A stretch of 64,000 nt of DNA from Ardenticatenaceae bacterium (GTDB lineage: Bacteria; Chloroflexota; Anaerolineae; Promineifilales; Promineifilaceae), in contig WYBM01000071.1 of the NCBI GenBank assembly GCA_011525915.1, forward strand, positions 62,001 through 126,000. The letters are read 5' to 3'. The position numbers were made by a program, and so were the translations under genes. Below are positions 16,245 to 25,317 of the stretch, one piece after another. Position 1 is the stretch's first letter, and each line of letters opens with the position of its first letter. A model generated the notes under the pieces. That model searched no databases and was not told where the DNA came from. It saw nothing but the letters and a program-made list of their open reading frames with translations.

Positions 16245-17312
16245 TTAACAAATGCGCGGCAGCATTTCCCCAGCCAGCATGTCTACCACCCGTAAGCTGC
16301 CAATGGTCGTTTTAAGCAGTACGCGTGTCTTGGGCGCCTCTTTCACCTCGCCGATGATCACAGCTTCCTCACCGTAGCGTGTTTGCCGCATAGCCCCGAG
16401 CACCCGGTCAGCTTCCTGATGATGAACAACAGCCAGCAGCTTGCCCTCATTGGCAATGTATAGGGGGTCAAAACCAAGCATTTCACAGGCTGCCTGGACA
16501 GACGGCCGTACCGGAATTGCCTTCTCATCCAACACAATGGCCACGGCTGATTGCCGGGCGATCTCGTTGAGTGTGCTGGCCACACCACCCCGCGTAGGGT
16601 CGCGCAGGACGTGAATATGGCGGCTGGCCGCCAGCATGGTGGCCACCAGATGATTCAGCGGCGCCACGTCACTGACCACGTCCGCATCAAAGCCCAATTC
16701 CCCCCGTGCCCCCAACACCGCAATGCCATGATCCCCAATCGGCCCAGAGAGGATGATGATATCCCCCGGTTGGGCATTGGCGCCGCTGAGTGTGACCCCT
16801 TCTGGCACAACGCCCACACCGGCCGTGTTAATGTATAAGCCGTCTGCTTTGCCCCTTTGCACCACTTTTGTATCCCCGGCTACGATCTTTACACCCGCTT
16901 CTGCGGCGGCCACCCGCATAGCGTCTACCACCTGGGCCAACAGCGCCATCTCCAGACCTTCTTCCAGGATAAACCCGGCCGTGAGGTAGCGCGGCGTGGC
17001 GCCCATCATGGCCAGGTCATTGACCGTGCCACAGATAGCCAATTTGCCAATGTCACCGCCGGGGAAGAAGAGCGGCCACACCACATGGGAATCGGTGCTG
17101 ACGGCCAACCGGGTGGCATTAGCTATCGGCACGATCCCGGCGTCATCTCCCACTGCCAGGATGGGGTTGGCCAACGGCGGCACAAACAAACCGTTGATGA
17201 GGTCATGAGACATCTTGCCACCGGAGCCATGTCCCAAGACGATCTTCTCATCATGGCGCAGGGGCAGTGGGCAAACCGGCCCGTTCATAGACACTGCTTT
17301 TTCTTCAGACAT
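16245..17312 (-). CDS. hypE: Hydrogenase maturation protein HypE (carbamoyl dehydratase)
   Basis: 355 residues of the PurM/ThiL fold: GHGSGGKMSHDLI near the N-terminus, GDDAGIVPI and DPTRGGVASTLNE. It ends in the diagnostic C-terminal cysteine (LPRIC). That Cys accepts carbamoyl from HypF, and ATP-driven dehydration turns it into thiocyanate, the source of the CN ligands of the NiFe site. It is the last gene of the 19-kb hydrogenase run, converging with the response regulator. Confidence 0.96.
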   Translation of the reverse strand: MSEEKAVSMNGPVCPLPLRHDEKIVLGHGSGGKMSHDLINGLFVPPLANPILAVGDDAGIVPIANATRLAVSTDSHVVWPLFFPGGDIGKLAICGTVNDLAMMGATPRYLTAGFILEEGLEMALLAQVVDAMRVAAAEAGVKIVAGDTKVVQRGKADGLYINTAGVGVVPEGVTLSGANAQPGDIIILSGPIGDHGIAVLGARGELGFDADVVSDVAPLNHLVATMLAASRHIHVLRDPTRGGVASTLNEIARQSAVAIVLDEKAIPVRPSVQAACEMLGFDPLYIANEGKLLAVVHHQEADRVLGAMRQTRYGEEAVIIGEVKEAPKTRVLLKTTIGSLRVVDMLAGEMLPRIC

Positions 17313-17333
17313 TGGATTTCCCTATTTCTTTGG

Positions 17334-18467
17334 TTAGATTTGGGTCTCATGTGTGGACTCGTCTAACGTAGTTTCCAGAACCAGGTGACGGCCGTATCGG
17401 TAATAGGCCGCACAGGCTCCTTCTGCTGACACCATCGTGGCGCCTAAGGGTGATTCTGGTGTACATTGGTTGCCAAACGCCGGGCAGTCATGTGGTTTTT
17501 TTAATCCTTGCAGAATCTGCCCGGCAATACAAATCGATGGTTCTTCTGGCTGAATATTATGCACGTCGAAGCGGGTTTCAGCGTCAAATTCGGCAAATGT
17601 CGGGCGCAATCCCCAGCCACTTTGTGGAATCAAGCCAATGCCCCGCCATTTACGGTCACGCCGTTCAAATACCTGGTCGATCACCGCCTGGGCCGGTTTA
17701 TTACCGGCCAACGTGACGGCGCGCTGGTAGGCATTGACCACCGTGGCCTGGCCTGCTTCCAACAGGCGCACAGCCTCCAGAATGCCCTGGACAACATCCA
17801 GCGGTTCAAACCCGGTGACCACAATGGGCGTCTGGTAGCGGGCGGCAAGGGGGGGATATTCCCAGTACCCCATCACGGCGCAAACATGCCCGGCGGCCAG
17901 GAAACCCTGCACCCGGTTGGCCGGCGACCCTAAAATAGCGTGCATAGCCGGCGGCACACAAACGTGCGAGACAAGTACGCTAAAATTGGGCACAGCCAAC
18001 GCTTTGGCCTGTAAGACACTCATGGCATTGGCCGGGGCTGTGGTTTCAAAACCAATGGCAAAAAACACGACCTGCTTATGGGGGTTTTCCTGAGCGATCT
18101 TCACGGCATCGAGCGGCGAATAGACCACGCGCACGTCGCCGCCGTTGGCACGCACGGTGAAAAGGTCATGGTGGGTGCCAGGCACCCGTAACATATCACC
18201 ATAAGAGGTGAAGATGACATCAGGCAGGGCGGCAATGGCCAGCGCCTTATCGATCAGCTCCAGCGGCGTGACGCAGACCGGGCAGCCGGGGCCATGCACT
18301 AACTCGACCTCGGCTGGCAAAAGCTGGTCAAGGCCATGCCGCACAATGGCATGGGTCTGGCCGCCACAAATTTCCATGATCGTCCACGGCCGTGTTACCG
18401 TCCGTTTTATTTCACGCAGCGCAGCCTGTACCAGGTGTGCGTCACGGTATTCGGTGACATATTTCAT
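17334..18467 (-). CDS. hypD: Hydrogenase maturation protein HypD
   Basis: 377 residues, the [4Fe-4S] scaffold on which Fe(CN)2CO is built together with HypC. Diagnostic motifs are MEICGGQTHAI, HGPGCPVCVTP and GFETTAPANAM, plus the C-terminal cysteine-bearing segment with CPAFGNQC. Start is ATG 18467 (MKYVTEYRDA), 5-7 bases from a GGAGG, rather than the upstream ATG at 18482. It lies 36 bases after hypC and 21 before hypE. Confidence 0.96.
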   Translation of the reverse strand: MKYVTEYRDAHLVQAALREIKRTVTRPWTIMEICGGQTHAIVRHGLDQLLPAEVELVHGPGCPVCVTPLELIDKALAIAALPDVIFTSYGDMLRVPGTHHDLFTVRANGGDVRVVYSPLDAVKIAQENPHKQVVFFAIGFETTAPANAMSVLQAKALAVPNFSVLVSHVCVPPAMHAILGSPANRVQGFLAAGHVCAVMGYWEYPPLAARYQTPIVVTGFEPLDVVQGILEAVRLLEAGQATVVNAYQRAVTLAGNKPAQAVIDQVFERRDRKWRGIGLIPQSGWGLRPTFAEFDAETRFDVHNIQPEEPSICIAGQILQGLKKPHDCPAFGNQCTPESPLGATMVSAEGACAAYYRYGRHLVLETTLDESTHETQI

Positions 18468-18503
18468 AGTTACCTCCGGCAAGATTGGGTATTGATTGGC
18501 TGT

Positions 18504-18767
18504 TTACCCCTGTTCTGCATGCTCTGGCCCAATCTCTTCTTCTAACTCAATGATGCCTCGCAGCGTTTCCAGGGTGGCCTGGGCTTCCTCTTCACTTAGT
18601 CGGCTGATGGCAAAACCCACGTGAATAACCGTATAATCGCCCACGACCGCTTCCGGTACATAGGCCAGACACGCCTCACGCACGGTGCCACCAAAATCGA
18701 TCTTGCCCATGGGCAGGCCGTTGGCTTCGTAACGGTCAATGATTTTTCCAGGTACACCTAAACACAT
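18504..18767 (-). CDS. hypC: Hydrogenase maturation chaperone HypC
   Basis: 87 residues beginning MCLGVPGKI, with the essential N-terminal Cys2 that binds Fe(CN)2CO with HypD and escorts it to the large subunit. The start is the second of two ATGs (18767), spaced correctly from AAGGAG; the longer frame up to 18857 runs through the intergenic repeat and is rejected. The acidic C-terminal helix (EEEAQATLETLRGI) is typical. Only one hypC-like gene is visible for two hydrogenases. Confidence 0.95.
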   Translation of the reverse strand: MCLGVPGKIIDRYEANGLPMGKIDFGGTVREACLAYVPEAVVGDYTVIHVGFAISRLSEEEAQATLETLRGIIELEEEIGPEHAEQG

Positions 18768-18819
18768 CATAGACTCCTTAGATTTCTTGTGGTTCGTTCC
18801 AAAATAACTTGGGACGTTT

Positions 18820-18912
18820 GCCAGGTAATCAGTATGCAGTATCCGGTAATCAGTCATCAGTCCAGAAGAAAACCCAACTGATCACTCAACAACTGAACAC
18901 TGATTACTTCAA
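18820..18912. repeat. Intergenic spacer of GTAATCAGT-type inverted repeats (hypC/hypF)
   Basis: The gap between hypF and hypC contains several copies of a GTAATCAGT unit (near 18827 and 18850) and the complementary ACTGATTAC near 18898, so the transcript can fold back on itself. Similar spacers occur at 24541, 30480 and 32047. Confidence 0.55.
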
Positions 18913-18939
18913 AACACCATATTCATTGTAAACGAGCCC

Positions 18940-21360
18940 TTAAAAGGGAGAGAAGGGAACCGTGGAGCGTCGGCCATGGCCGCTCTCCTCACTCTGTTCT
19001 TTATGCTCAAAATTCCTGGCGGCAATCACCGCCTGCCCCAAGGCCACTCCCCCGTCGTTGGTAGGGACGGTTTGATGCCAGTAAACGGTAAACCTGGCGG
19101 CCTGAAGCTGCGGAATGGTGCGCTGCAATAAGGTCATATTTTGCCATACACCACCGCTGAGGGCGACTTCATTCAGGCCGGTGGCCGCCCGAATTTGCCG
19201 GCACACGGCCGTTACCATGTGGGCTACGGTGTTATGAAAACGGGCAGCGATCACGGCCGTGCTCACCCCTTTTTGTAGCTCTGTTACCACGCCTGCCACC
19301 ACGGGTGCCGGGTTGAGTATGTCACGGATGATGCTAAAAGGATAGACACCCGTTTCTGTTTTGTCTACCAACGCCTCCATCTCAATAGCGGCCTGGGCCT
19401 CATAATTGATCACCTGCCGCACCCCAAGCAGTGCGGAGACGGCGTCAAACAATCGTCCTATGCTGGTGGTTAGCGGTGCATTCAGGCCCGTGGTGAGCTG
19501 ATGCCGTACAGCCGCCAGGGGATCGATGGATGTGTGGGAGATGGCCAGTGCATAGCGAACGGGAGGCAAGTTTTCATCCCAGGGGATGTCTGCTTGCCAC
19601 AACCAACTCAGCGCCATGCGCCACGGTTGACGTACGGCCGTGTCACCGCCGGGCAAAGGGATAGGCTGCAGGTGGTACGGCCGTGTATAGCCCGCATAAT
19701 CGGCCACCAAAAATTCACCACCCCAGATGACACCGTCGTCACCATAGCCTGTACCATCCAGGGCAGCGCCAATAACCGGGCGATCACCTGCCAGCCCGTG
19801 TTCAGCCATGCAGGCAGCGATGTGCGCGTGATGGTGCTGTACCCCAATGGCTGGCAAGCCTTCACGTGCGGCCCGCGCCAGCGCGTACCGTGTCGCCAGG
19901 TAATCAGGATGTTTGTCATAGCTGATCACTTCTGGTCTCACGCGGAACAGCCCCTCAAAGTGAGCGATCCCCGCTTCAAAAGAGCGCAGTGTCTCATAAT
20001 TTTCCAGGTCACCAATGTGCTGACTCATGAAGGCGTACCGGTCATGGGTTAAGCAGAAAGCATTTTTCAGCTCGGCGCCGGTGGCCAGGATAGATGGCAA
20101 ACTTTGGGGCAGCCGGATGGGATCAGGGGCATAACCACGCGAACGGCGAATAGGAACATAAAAGTGCAAAGCGGGCGCAGACTTCTCTTTTTCCGGTGCG
20201 CTCTCCACATCCTTTGAGGTTAAATCCAAAACACGTCCTACGGAATCATCACAACGCACGTGGATAGCCCGGTTATGCAGCAAGAAGGCATCGGCCAGGG
20301 GGGCAAGGCGTTCCAGCGCCTCTTGGTTGGTGTAGGCAATAGGTTCTTCGCTGAGGTTGCCGCTGGTCATGACCAGGGCTGTTGGGTAGCCGGGTTCCGG
20401 CGCCAACAGCAGCATATGCAACGGCGTGTATGGCAGCATCAGGCCCAACTGATGCTGGTGAGGGGCTACGGCCGTGGCCAGGGATGGTGTGGGTTGACGA
20501 TGCAGCAGCACAATGGGCCGCTCCCGGCTGGTGAGCAGGTCGCGCTCGGCTTCGTTGACATAACAATGCCGTGTGGCCGTGGCCAGATCCGCCATCATGA
20601 CGGCAAACGGCTTATCTACCCGTCCTTTGCGCCGCCGCAGTTCAGCCACAGCCGTTTCATTGGCAGCATCACATGCCAGGTGAAATCCCCCCAGCCCTTT
20701 CACCGCCAGAATGCTGCCGCTGGCCAGCAGCTGCCGGGCAGCGGAGATGGGATCATCGGTTTCCTGCAACTGATTGCCAATGACCAGCCACATCTGCGGC
20801 CCACACACCGGGCAAGCCACCGGCTGGGCATGAAAGCGCCGGTCCAGGGGGTTTTCATATTCAGCCTGGCAATCTGGGCACATGACAAATGGCGCCATGG
20901 TGGTTTGCGGCCGGTCATAGGGAATGTCTTGAATGATGGTGAAACGAGGGCCGCAGTGGGTGCAGTTAATAAAAGGGTAGCGATAGCGCCGGTCGGTGGG
21001 ATCAAACAGTTCATGCTGGCAGTCTGGGCAAAGGCACATGTCAGGCGAGATGGGTTGGAAAGCGCCGGTTATTGGCGCTGAGTGGTAAATGTCAAACTGG
21101 GTAAAGCCGTTGGCCGGGCATTCGGCAATCTCACAAGCGTCCACACGGGCCAGTGGCGGCAGTTCACTTTGCAAGGCATGGGTGAAGGCTTGCAGGGCGG
21201 TGGTATGGCCATCTACCACAATATCTACCCCTGCTGATGTGTTCCGCACCCAGCCCGTCAGCCCATAACGCAAGGCCAGTCCGTACACAAACGGCCGAAA
21301 GCCCACGCCCTGCACCACCCCCGTGATATGGATGGTTCTGCCCGCCAATGCATCAGTCAA
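18940..21360 (-). CDS. hypF: Carbamoyltransferase HypF
   Basis: 806 residues. It has an N-terminal acylphosphatase domain (GVVQGVGFRPFVYGLA), two zinc-finger motifs (CPDCQHELFDP...CTHCGP and CPDCQAEYENP...CPVCGP), a YrdC-like domain (LAVKGLGGFHLACDA) and a C-terminal Kae1-like domain with VQHHHAHIAACMAEHGL. HypF makes carbamoyl-AMP from carbamoyl phosphate and loads HypE. The likely start is TTG at 21360: it overlaps the hypB stop as TTGA and sits 7 bases from AGGAGG. The longer frame to 21408 would overlap hypB by 52 bases. Confidence 0.95.
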   Translation of the reverse strand: MTDALAGRTIHITGVVQGVGFRPFVYGLALRYGLTGWVRNTSAGVDIVVDGHTTALQAFTHALQSELPPLARVDACEIAECPANGFTQFDIYHSAPITGAFQPISPDMCLCPDCQHELFDPTDRRYRYPFINCTHCGPRFTIIQDIPYDRPQTTMAPFVMCPDCQAEYENPLDRRFHAQPVACPVCGPQMWLVIGNQLQETDDPISAARQLLASGSILAVKGLGGFHLACDAANETAVAELRRRKGRVDKPFAVMMADLATATRHCYVNEAERDLLTSRERPIVLLHRQPTPSLATAVAPHQHQLGLMLPYTPLHMLLLAPEPGYPTALVMTSGNLSEEPIAYTNQEALERLAPLADAFLLHNRAIHVRCDDSVGRVLDLTSKDVESAPEKEKSAPALHFYVPIRRSRGYAPDPIRLPQSLPSILATGAELKNAFCLTHDRYAFMSQHIGDLENYETLRSFEAGIAHFEGLFRVRPEVISYDKHPDYLATRYALARAAREGLPAIGVQHHHAHIAACMAEHGLAGDRPVIGAALDGTGYGDDGVIWGGEFLVADYAGYTRPYHLQPIPLPGGDTAVRQPWRMALSWLWQADIPWDENLPPVRYALAISHTSIDPLAAVRHQLTTGLNAPLTTSIGRLFDAVSALLGVRQVINYEAQAAIEMEALVDKTETGVYPFSIIRDILNPAPVVAGVVTELQKGVSTAVIAARFHNTVAHMVTAVCRQIRAATGLNEVALSGGVWQNMTLLQRTIPQLQAARFTVYWHQTVPTNDGGVALGQAVIAARNFEHKEQSEESGHGRRSTVPFSPF

Positions 21361-22034
21361 CGGTGACCCTCCTGGTGACGATGGATAGACACCCTCGTTG
21401 ACAACCATGCCGCCCAGGCGTCAAGGCCTTCGCCCGTCTTACAAGAAACAGGAAAAAATGACACGTTAGGGTTCAGGATTTGAATGCCTTGCTGAAAGTA
21501 GGCCGTGTCAAACTCAATGTAAGGCAGCAGATCAATCTTATTGAGGATAAGGGCGTCAATTCCCCGGTAAATGGTGGGGTATTTGTAAGGCTTATCATCC
21601 CCCTCTGGCACGCTGGCGATGACCACATTCAGATGTGTCCCCAGGGTGAAGGCTGCCGGGCAGATGAGGTTGCCCACGTTTTCGACGATTAGCAGGTCAA
21701 GCGCATCCAGTTTGAGCTGCGGCAGCACATTGGCCAGCATCACCGCATCCAGGTGGCAGGCACCACCGGTGTTTACCTGGATGGCAGGTATACCAGCGGC
21801 GATGATCTTGTCAGCGTCAATGGTGACAGGTGCTGTGTCCCCTTCTACTACGCCCAGGCGCAGGGTTGGGGAAACCGCGGCGATGGTGCGCAAAATAGTG
21901 CTGGTTTTGCCAGACCCAGGAGCCGCCATGATGTTAAGCCCTAACACTTTATGCGTGTCTAACAGGGCCTGGTTTTGCGCCGCCAGCCGGTCATTAGCGC
22001 TCATGATCTCTTGTACGACGGTAAGTCTTGTCAT
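21357..22034 (-). CDS. hypB: Hydrogenase nickel incorporation GTPase HypB
   Basis: 225 residues, SIMIBI-class GTPase that helps insert Ni into the large subunit with HypA. P-loop is AAPGSGKTS, followed by switch regions and base-recognition NKIDLLPY. The metal-site cysteine lies in VNTGGACHLDA. The N-terminal His-rich nickel-storage stretch of some HypB proteins and the CxxCGC motif are both absent. It is translationally coupled to hypF through an overlapping stop and start. Confidence 0.96.
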   Translation of the reverse strand: MTRLTVVQEIMSANDRLAAQNQALLDTHKVLGLNIMAAPGSGKTSTILRTIAAVSPTLRLGVVEGDTAPVTIDADKIIAAGIPAIQVNTGGACHLDAVMLANVLPQLKLDALDLLIVENVGNLICPAAFTLGTHLNVVIASVPEGDDKPYKYPTIYRGIDALILNKIDLLPYIEFDTAYFQQGIQILNPNVSFFPVSCKTGEGLDAWAAWLSTRVSIHRHQEGHR

Positions 22035-22077
22035 AATTTACACCTGCCTGATTTACATAACGTCAGATTAGGCCAAC

Positions 22078-22524
22078 CTACGCCGGCTTGTCTGTTTTGT
22101 GGTGAATGATATGGCATACAAGTTCGCCGATTTTAGGTAAGCTGTCTTGTATCAGTGGTGACAGGCCTTCTTTGTGGCCGAAGTTTTGGCCGGTCATGGT
22201 GATCAGGTGGGCAGAAGGGCAACGGCCGTGAATCTCTTTTGTCAGCGCCAACAATACCGCTGGTTTCATCTGGTGAGATGAAGCCGGGCCAGTGGTATCT
22301 GGCGTCAGAGCCTGCACCTGAATGGCACCCGGTTTGCCATTGAGGGTGGCATCTACAAAGATCACGTGTATGGCCTGCTGAATGTCGTCGGTGTGTTCAG
22401 GCAGCAGTTGGTGGGCAGCCACGGCCGTGACGGCTTGCTTTTCTGCCAGCCATTCTACCACCGCCCAACCGATACCGTCATCCCCACGCAGCGGGTTGCC
22501 ATAGCCCAAAACCAGAACATTCAT
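22078..22524 (-). CDS. hoxW: Hydrogenase maturation endopeptidase (for HoxH)
   Basis: 148 residues of the HyaD/HycI/HoxW family. It has the N-terminal GYGNPLRGDDGIGW nucleotide-binding-like loop with the metal-binding Asp/Glu, then FVDATLNG and SSHQMKP with the conserved His. Such proteases cut the C-terminal peptide from the large subunit after Ni insertion. It lies 36 bases downstream of hoxH, so it most likely processes HoxH. Start is ATG 22524 (MNVLVLGYGN). Gene symbol is by position. Confidence 0.9.
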   Translation of the reverse strand: MNVLVLGYGNPLRGDDGIGWAVVEWLAEKQAVTAVAAHQLLPEHTDDIQQAIHVIFVDATLNGKPGAIQVQALTPDTTGPASSHQMKPAVLLALTKEIHGRCPSAHLITMTGQNFGHKEGLSPLIQDSLPKIGELVCHIIHHKTDKPA

Positions 22525-22560
22525 CTTAGCACCTGACCAAAGAGACCACAAATCAGCAGA

Positions 22561-23985
22561 TCACCCTCGCCGCACCTCATCGACCACCTCGCCATCTGCG
22601 GCCAGCAACTGCACATGCAGCGCCATCTGGCCCACCGCATGGGTAGAACAACTGAGGCAGGGGTCAAATGTGCGGATCACCGCTTCCACCCGGTTGAGCA
22701 TGGGCTCTTCAATCTTGGTTGAGCGGATGAACTGCCGGGCCACTTGCAGCACCCCTTTATTCATGGCCAGGTTGTTGTTGCCGGTGGCAATGACCAGGTT
22801 CACCCAGCGGATAAGGCCGTTTTCGTCAATCTTATAATGGTGCAGCAGGGTGCCCCGCGGCGCTTCAGACATGCCAATGCCTTCCATCTGGTTGGGGGAA
22901 GCAAAAGCCCGCACATGCTGGCTTAAAATGTCCGGATCATTCAGAATTTGTTCGGTACGTTCCACACAATACAGCATTTCTACCAGCCGGGCATAATGAT
23001 AATGGTACGAACTGAGTATAACCCCTCGCTGCAAAGCGCGGAACTCTGCCCACTCCTGGTCGGCCAGTGGTGTACCGCAGTGAGAGATGATGTTCATGCG
23101 GGCCAATGGCCCCACACGGTAGATGCCTTCCGGGTAGCCCAAAGGTTTGTAGAAAGGTGACTTCAGGTAAGAGTCGGGTTCTACTGCCTCAGCAATGTAC
23201 TCCTGGTACTTTTCCGGCGGCAGTTGATCGGCCACAATATTGCCTACGGCGTCTACAATGCGGATGTTGCCGCCATACATGGAGATACGGCCGTCACGAT
23301 GCACCAGCCCCATAAACAATGTGGGAAAGTTGGCAAAGCTGCGGATTTCTGGGTCAAAGTTGCCAAACACCCCCTTGTACCAGTCCAGGGTACGCAGGAC
23401 CCGCTGCCGCGCCTCTGGTATTTGGGCCATGATGGCATCGCGGTGTTCGGCCGTTAGCGGCGCACTGACGCCGCCGGGCACCACCCACGCCGGGTGAATC
23501 CGCTTGCCGCCCAGCAGTTCGATGATCGATTGACCAAATTTACGCAGGGCAATGCCGTCTTTGGCCAGATCAGGGTATTTCTGCATAACGCCGAAGATGT
23601 TACGTTCGGCAGGGTCAGCGTCAAAGCCCATCACAAAATCTGGCGAGGAGAGGTGGAAAAAGCTAAGGGCGTGGGATTGGGTGATTTGGGCCAGGTTCAT
23701 AATGCGGCGCAGGTTGGCGGCCGTTTCCGGTATCTTGACCGCCAGCAGGGCGTCACCGGCCTTGGCAGAAGCGATAAGGTGTGACACGGGGCAGATGCCA
23801 CAGATGCGGGCAGTGAGGGCGGGCATTTCGTAAAACGGCCGTCCTTCTGTCATCTTCTCAAACCCTCGAAACTGGGTTACATGAAAACGGGCGTCTGCCA
23901 CATGCCCCTTGTCATCCAGTTGGATGGTGATTTTGCTGTGCCCCTCAATGCGGGTGACGGGGTCAATGGTGATTGTTTTGCTCAT
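22561..23985 (-). CDS. hoxH: NAD-linked [NiFe] hydrogenase large subunit HoxH
   Basis: 474 residues. The NiFe site cysteines are in RICGICPVSH (N-terminal pair) and DPCLSCSTH (C-terminal pair). Cleavage after that His by the protease would remove the ~26-residue tail beginning AVGQMALH. DPVTRIEGH at the N-terminus is typical. Together with hoxEFUY this fits the group 3d bidirectional NAD(P)-coupled hydrogenase. Start is ATG 23985, which uses a GGAG inside the end of hoxY; the 4-base gap suggests tight coupling. No selenocysteine codon. Confidence 0.95.
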   Translation of the reverse strand: MSKTITIDPVTRIEGHSKITIQLDDKGHVADARFHVTQFRGFEKMTEGRPFYEMPALTARICGICPVSHLIASAKAGDALLAVKIPETAANLRRIMNLAQITQSHALSFFHLSSPDFVMGFDADPAERNIFGVMQKYPDLAKDGIALRKFGQSIIELLGGKRIHPAWVVPGGVSAPLTAEHRDAIMAQIPEARQRVLRTLDWYKGVFGNFDPEIRSFANFPTLFMGLVHRDGRISMYGGNIRIVDAVGNIVADQLPPEKYQEYIAEAVEPDSYLKSPFYKPLGYPEGIYRVGPLARMNIISHCGTPLADQEWAEFRALQRGVILSSYHYHYARLVEMLYCVERTEQILNDPDILSQHVRAFASPNQMEGIGMSEAPRGTLLHHYKIDENGLIRWVNLVIATGNNNLAMNKGVLQVARQFIRSTKIEEPMLNRVEAVIRTFDPCLSCSTHAVGQMALHVQLLAADGEVVDEVRRG

Positions 23986-23989
23986 AGGG

Positions 23990-24526
23990 TTATGCTCCAA
24001 ATCTTGTGTAACCGGTCAAATCTGGCTTGCGCCCGGCCAGTAACTCGGTCAAAACATAAAAGATGGTATCTGCCGAAGGGGGGCAGCCCGGCACAAAAAC
24101 ATCCACATTAACGACCTGATGCACCGGCAGGGAGATATCACGTAGTGGTGGGATAACCTGCACCGGAATTTGTTGGTTCACCTGAGCGTTTTCCAGGTAA
24201 GCGCGAGCATACAGCGTTTCTGGTCGAAATGGATTGCGCATGCCAGATACGTTGGCCGTTACGGCACAGTCACCCAGCGACACCAAAACCCTGGTATGGG
24301 CCCGTATCTTCTGGATCTTTTCATAATCTTCCTCGCTGCTGACCGCACCCTCAATCAGGGTCACATCTACCATATCAGGGAATTGTTTGCAATCTACCAG
24401 GGGGCTGTACACCAGGTCCACCAGTTGGGCCAACTCTATCAGTCGCTCGTCAATATCTAAAAAGGACATGTGGCAGCCAGAACAGCCATCTAGCCAAACG
24501 GTGGCCAATTTTGTTTTGTTACTCAT
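23990..24526 (-). CDS. hoxY: [NiFe] hydrogenase small subunit HoxY
   Basis: 178 residues, short as in cytosolic group 3d enzymes, without a Tat signal. It binds the proximal [4Fe-4S] cluster: DGCSGCHMSFLD at the N-terminus, LGDCAVTANVSG in the middle and FVPGCPPS near the C-terminus supply the four ligands. It transfers electrons from HoxH to the HoxU/HoxF diaphorase. Gene order hoxU-hoxY-hoxH, with a spacer of repeats between hoxU and hoxY. Confidence 0.95.
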   Translation of the reverse strand: MSNKTKLATVWLDGCSGCHMSFLDIDERLIELAQLVDLVYSPLVDCKQFPDMVDVTLIEGAVSSEEDYEKIQKIRAHTRVLVSLGDCAVTANVSGMRNPFRPETLYARAYLENAQVNQQIPVQVIPPLRDISLPVHQVVNVDVFVPGCPPSADTIFYVLTELLAGRKPDLTGYTRFGA

Positions 24527-24540
24527 TCGTATCTTCCTTA

Positions 24541-24588
24541 AAAACGGGCATCGGTTGTTTTACCGATGAATACCGTTTACCGATGACC
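24541..24588. repeat. Intergenic ACCGATGA-type inverted-repeat spacer (hoxU/hoxY)
   Basis: The gap contains CATCGGT, then ACCGATG and a second ACCGATGA, able to form a short hairpin between two co-transcribed genes. It is related in composition to the spacers at 18820, 30480 and 32047. Confidence 0.5.
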
Positions 24589-25317
24589 TCACTCACCATC
24601 CCCGTCTCGGCCTTCGCGCATCAGGCGCAGGTAAGGCAGGAATTCGGTACGTTTGCGCATCTCGGCTACAGATTTACCCTTCTCAAACAAGGCACCGGTA
24701 GGACACACCTGCACACATTTGCCACAACTGGTGCAGCTTATGGCTTCGCCCCAGGGCTGGTTCAGGTCGGCCACAATGCGGGTGTCTACACCGCGCCCCA
24801 TCACGTCCCAGGTATGTGCCCCTTCAACCTCATCACAGACACGGACACAGCGGGTGCAAAGGATGCAGCGGTTGTGGTCCAGGCCAAAAAAGGGATGGCT
24901 GGCATCCAGGGGTAGGCTGGGGTTCAGGTAGGGGATGCCCACATGGGTCATACCCAATGCATAAGCCAGGTTTTGCAGCTCGCAGGCGCCATTGGAAACA
25001 CATACAGAGCAGATGTGGTTGCGTTCGGCAAAGAGCAGGTCCAACACCTGTTTGCGGTAAGTGTTTAACCGTTCAGAGGTGGTGTTAACGTCCATGCCTT
25101 CCTGGGGGTAGGTCATGCAGGCCGGGAACAGTCTGGTGGAGCCCTTAATTTCCACCATACACAGGCGGCAGCCGCCCCAGGGGGTGACACCTTCCAGGTA
25201 ACAAAGGGTGGGAATGCGAATACCATTTTCCCGTGCCAGTTCTAGAATGGTTTCATCCTCGCGGGCGGCGATGTCTTGCCCATCTATTTTGAAGGTGATA
25301 ATGTGTGATCGTTTCAT
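24589..25317 (-). CDS. hoxU: Hydrogenase diaphorase subunit HoxU
   Basis: 242 residues, homologous to the N-terminal part of NuoG. It has a plant-type [2Fe-2S] domain (LCYLEGVTPWGGCRLCMVE with the distal Cys in FPACMTY), a His/Cys cluster segment (RNHICSVCVSNGACELQ) and two [4Fe-4S] motifs (CILCTRCVRVCDEVEG, CTSCGKCVQVCPTGA). It conducts electrons between HoxY and HoxF. ATG overlaps the hoxF stop by 4 bases. The C-terminus is a short charged tail. Confidence 0.95.
   Translation of the reverse strand: MKRSHIITFKIDGQDIAAREDETILELARENGIRIPTLCYLEGVTPWGGCRLCMVEIKGSTRLFPACMTYPQEGMDVNTTSERLNTYRKQVLDLLFAERNHICSVCVSNGACELQNLAYALGMTHVGIPYLNPSLPLDASHPFFGLDHNRCILCTRCVRVCDEVEGAHTWDVMGRGVDTRIVADLNQPWGEAISCTSCGKCVQVCPTGALFEKGKSVAEMRKRTEFLPYLRLMREGRDGDGE

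Noticed and set aside
20260..21081. 273-codon plus-strand ORF
   Set aside because: It lies fully inside hypF on the other strand, has no family features, and is a shadow of that gene's codon usage.
21361..21408. Longer HypF N-terminus from the ATG at 21408
   Set aside because: It would overlap hypB by 52 bases. The TTG at 21360 overlaps the hypB stop as TTGA and has an ideal AGGAGG.
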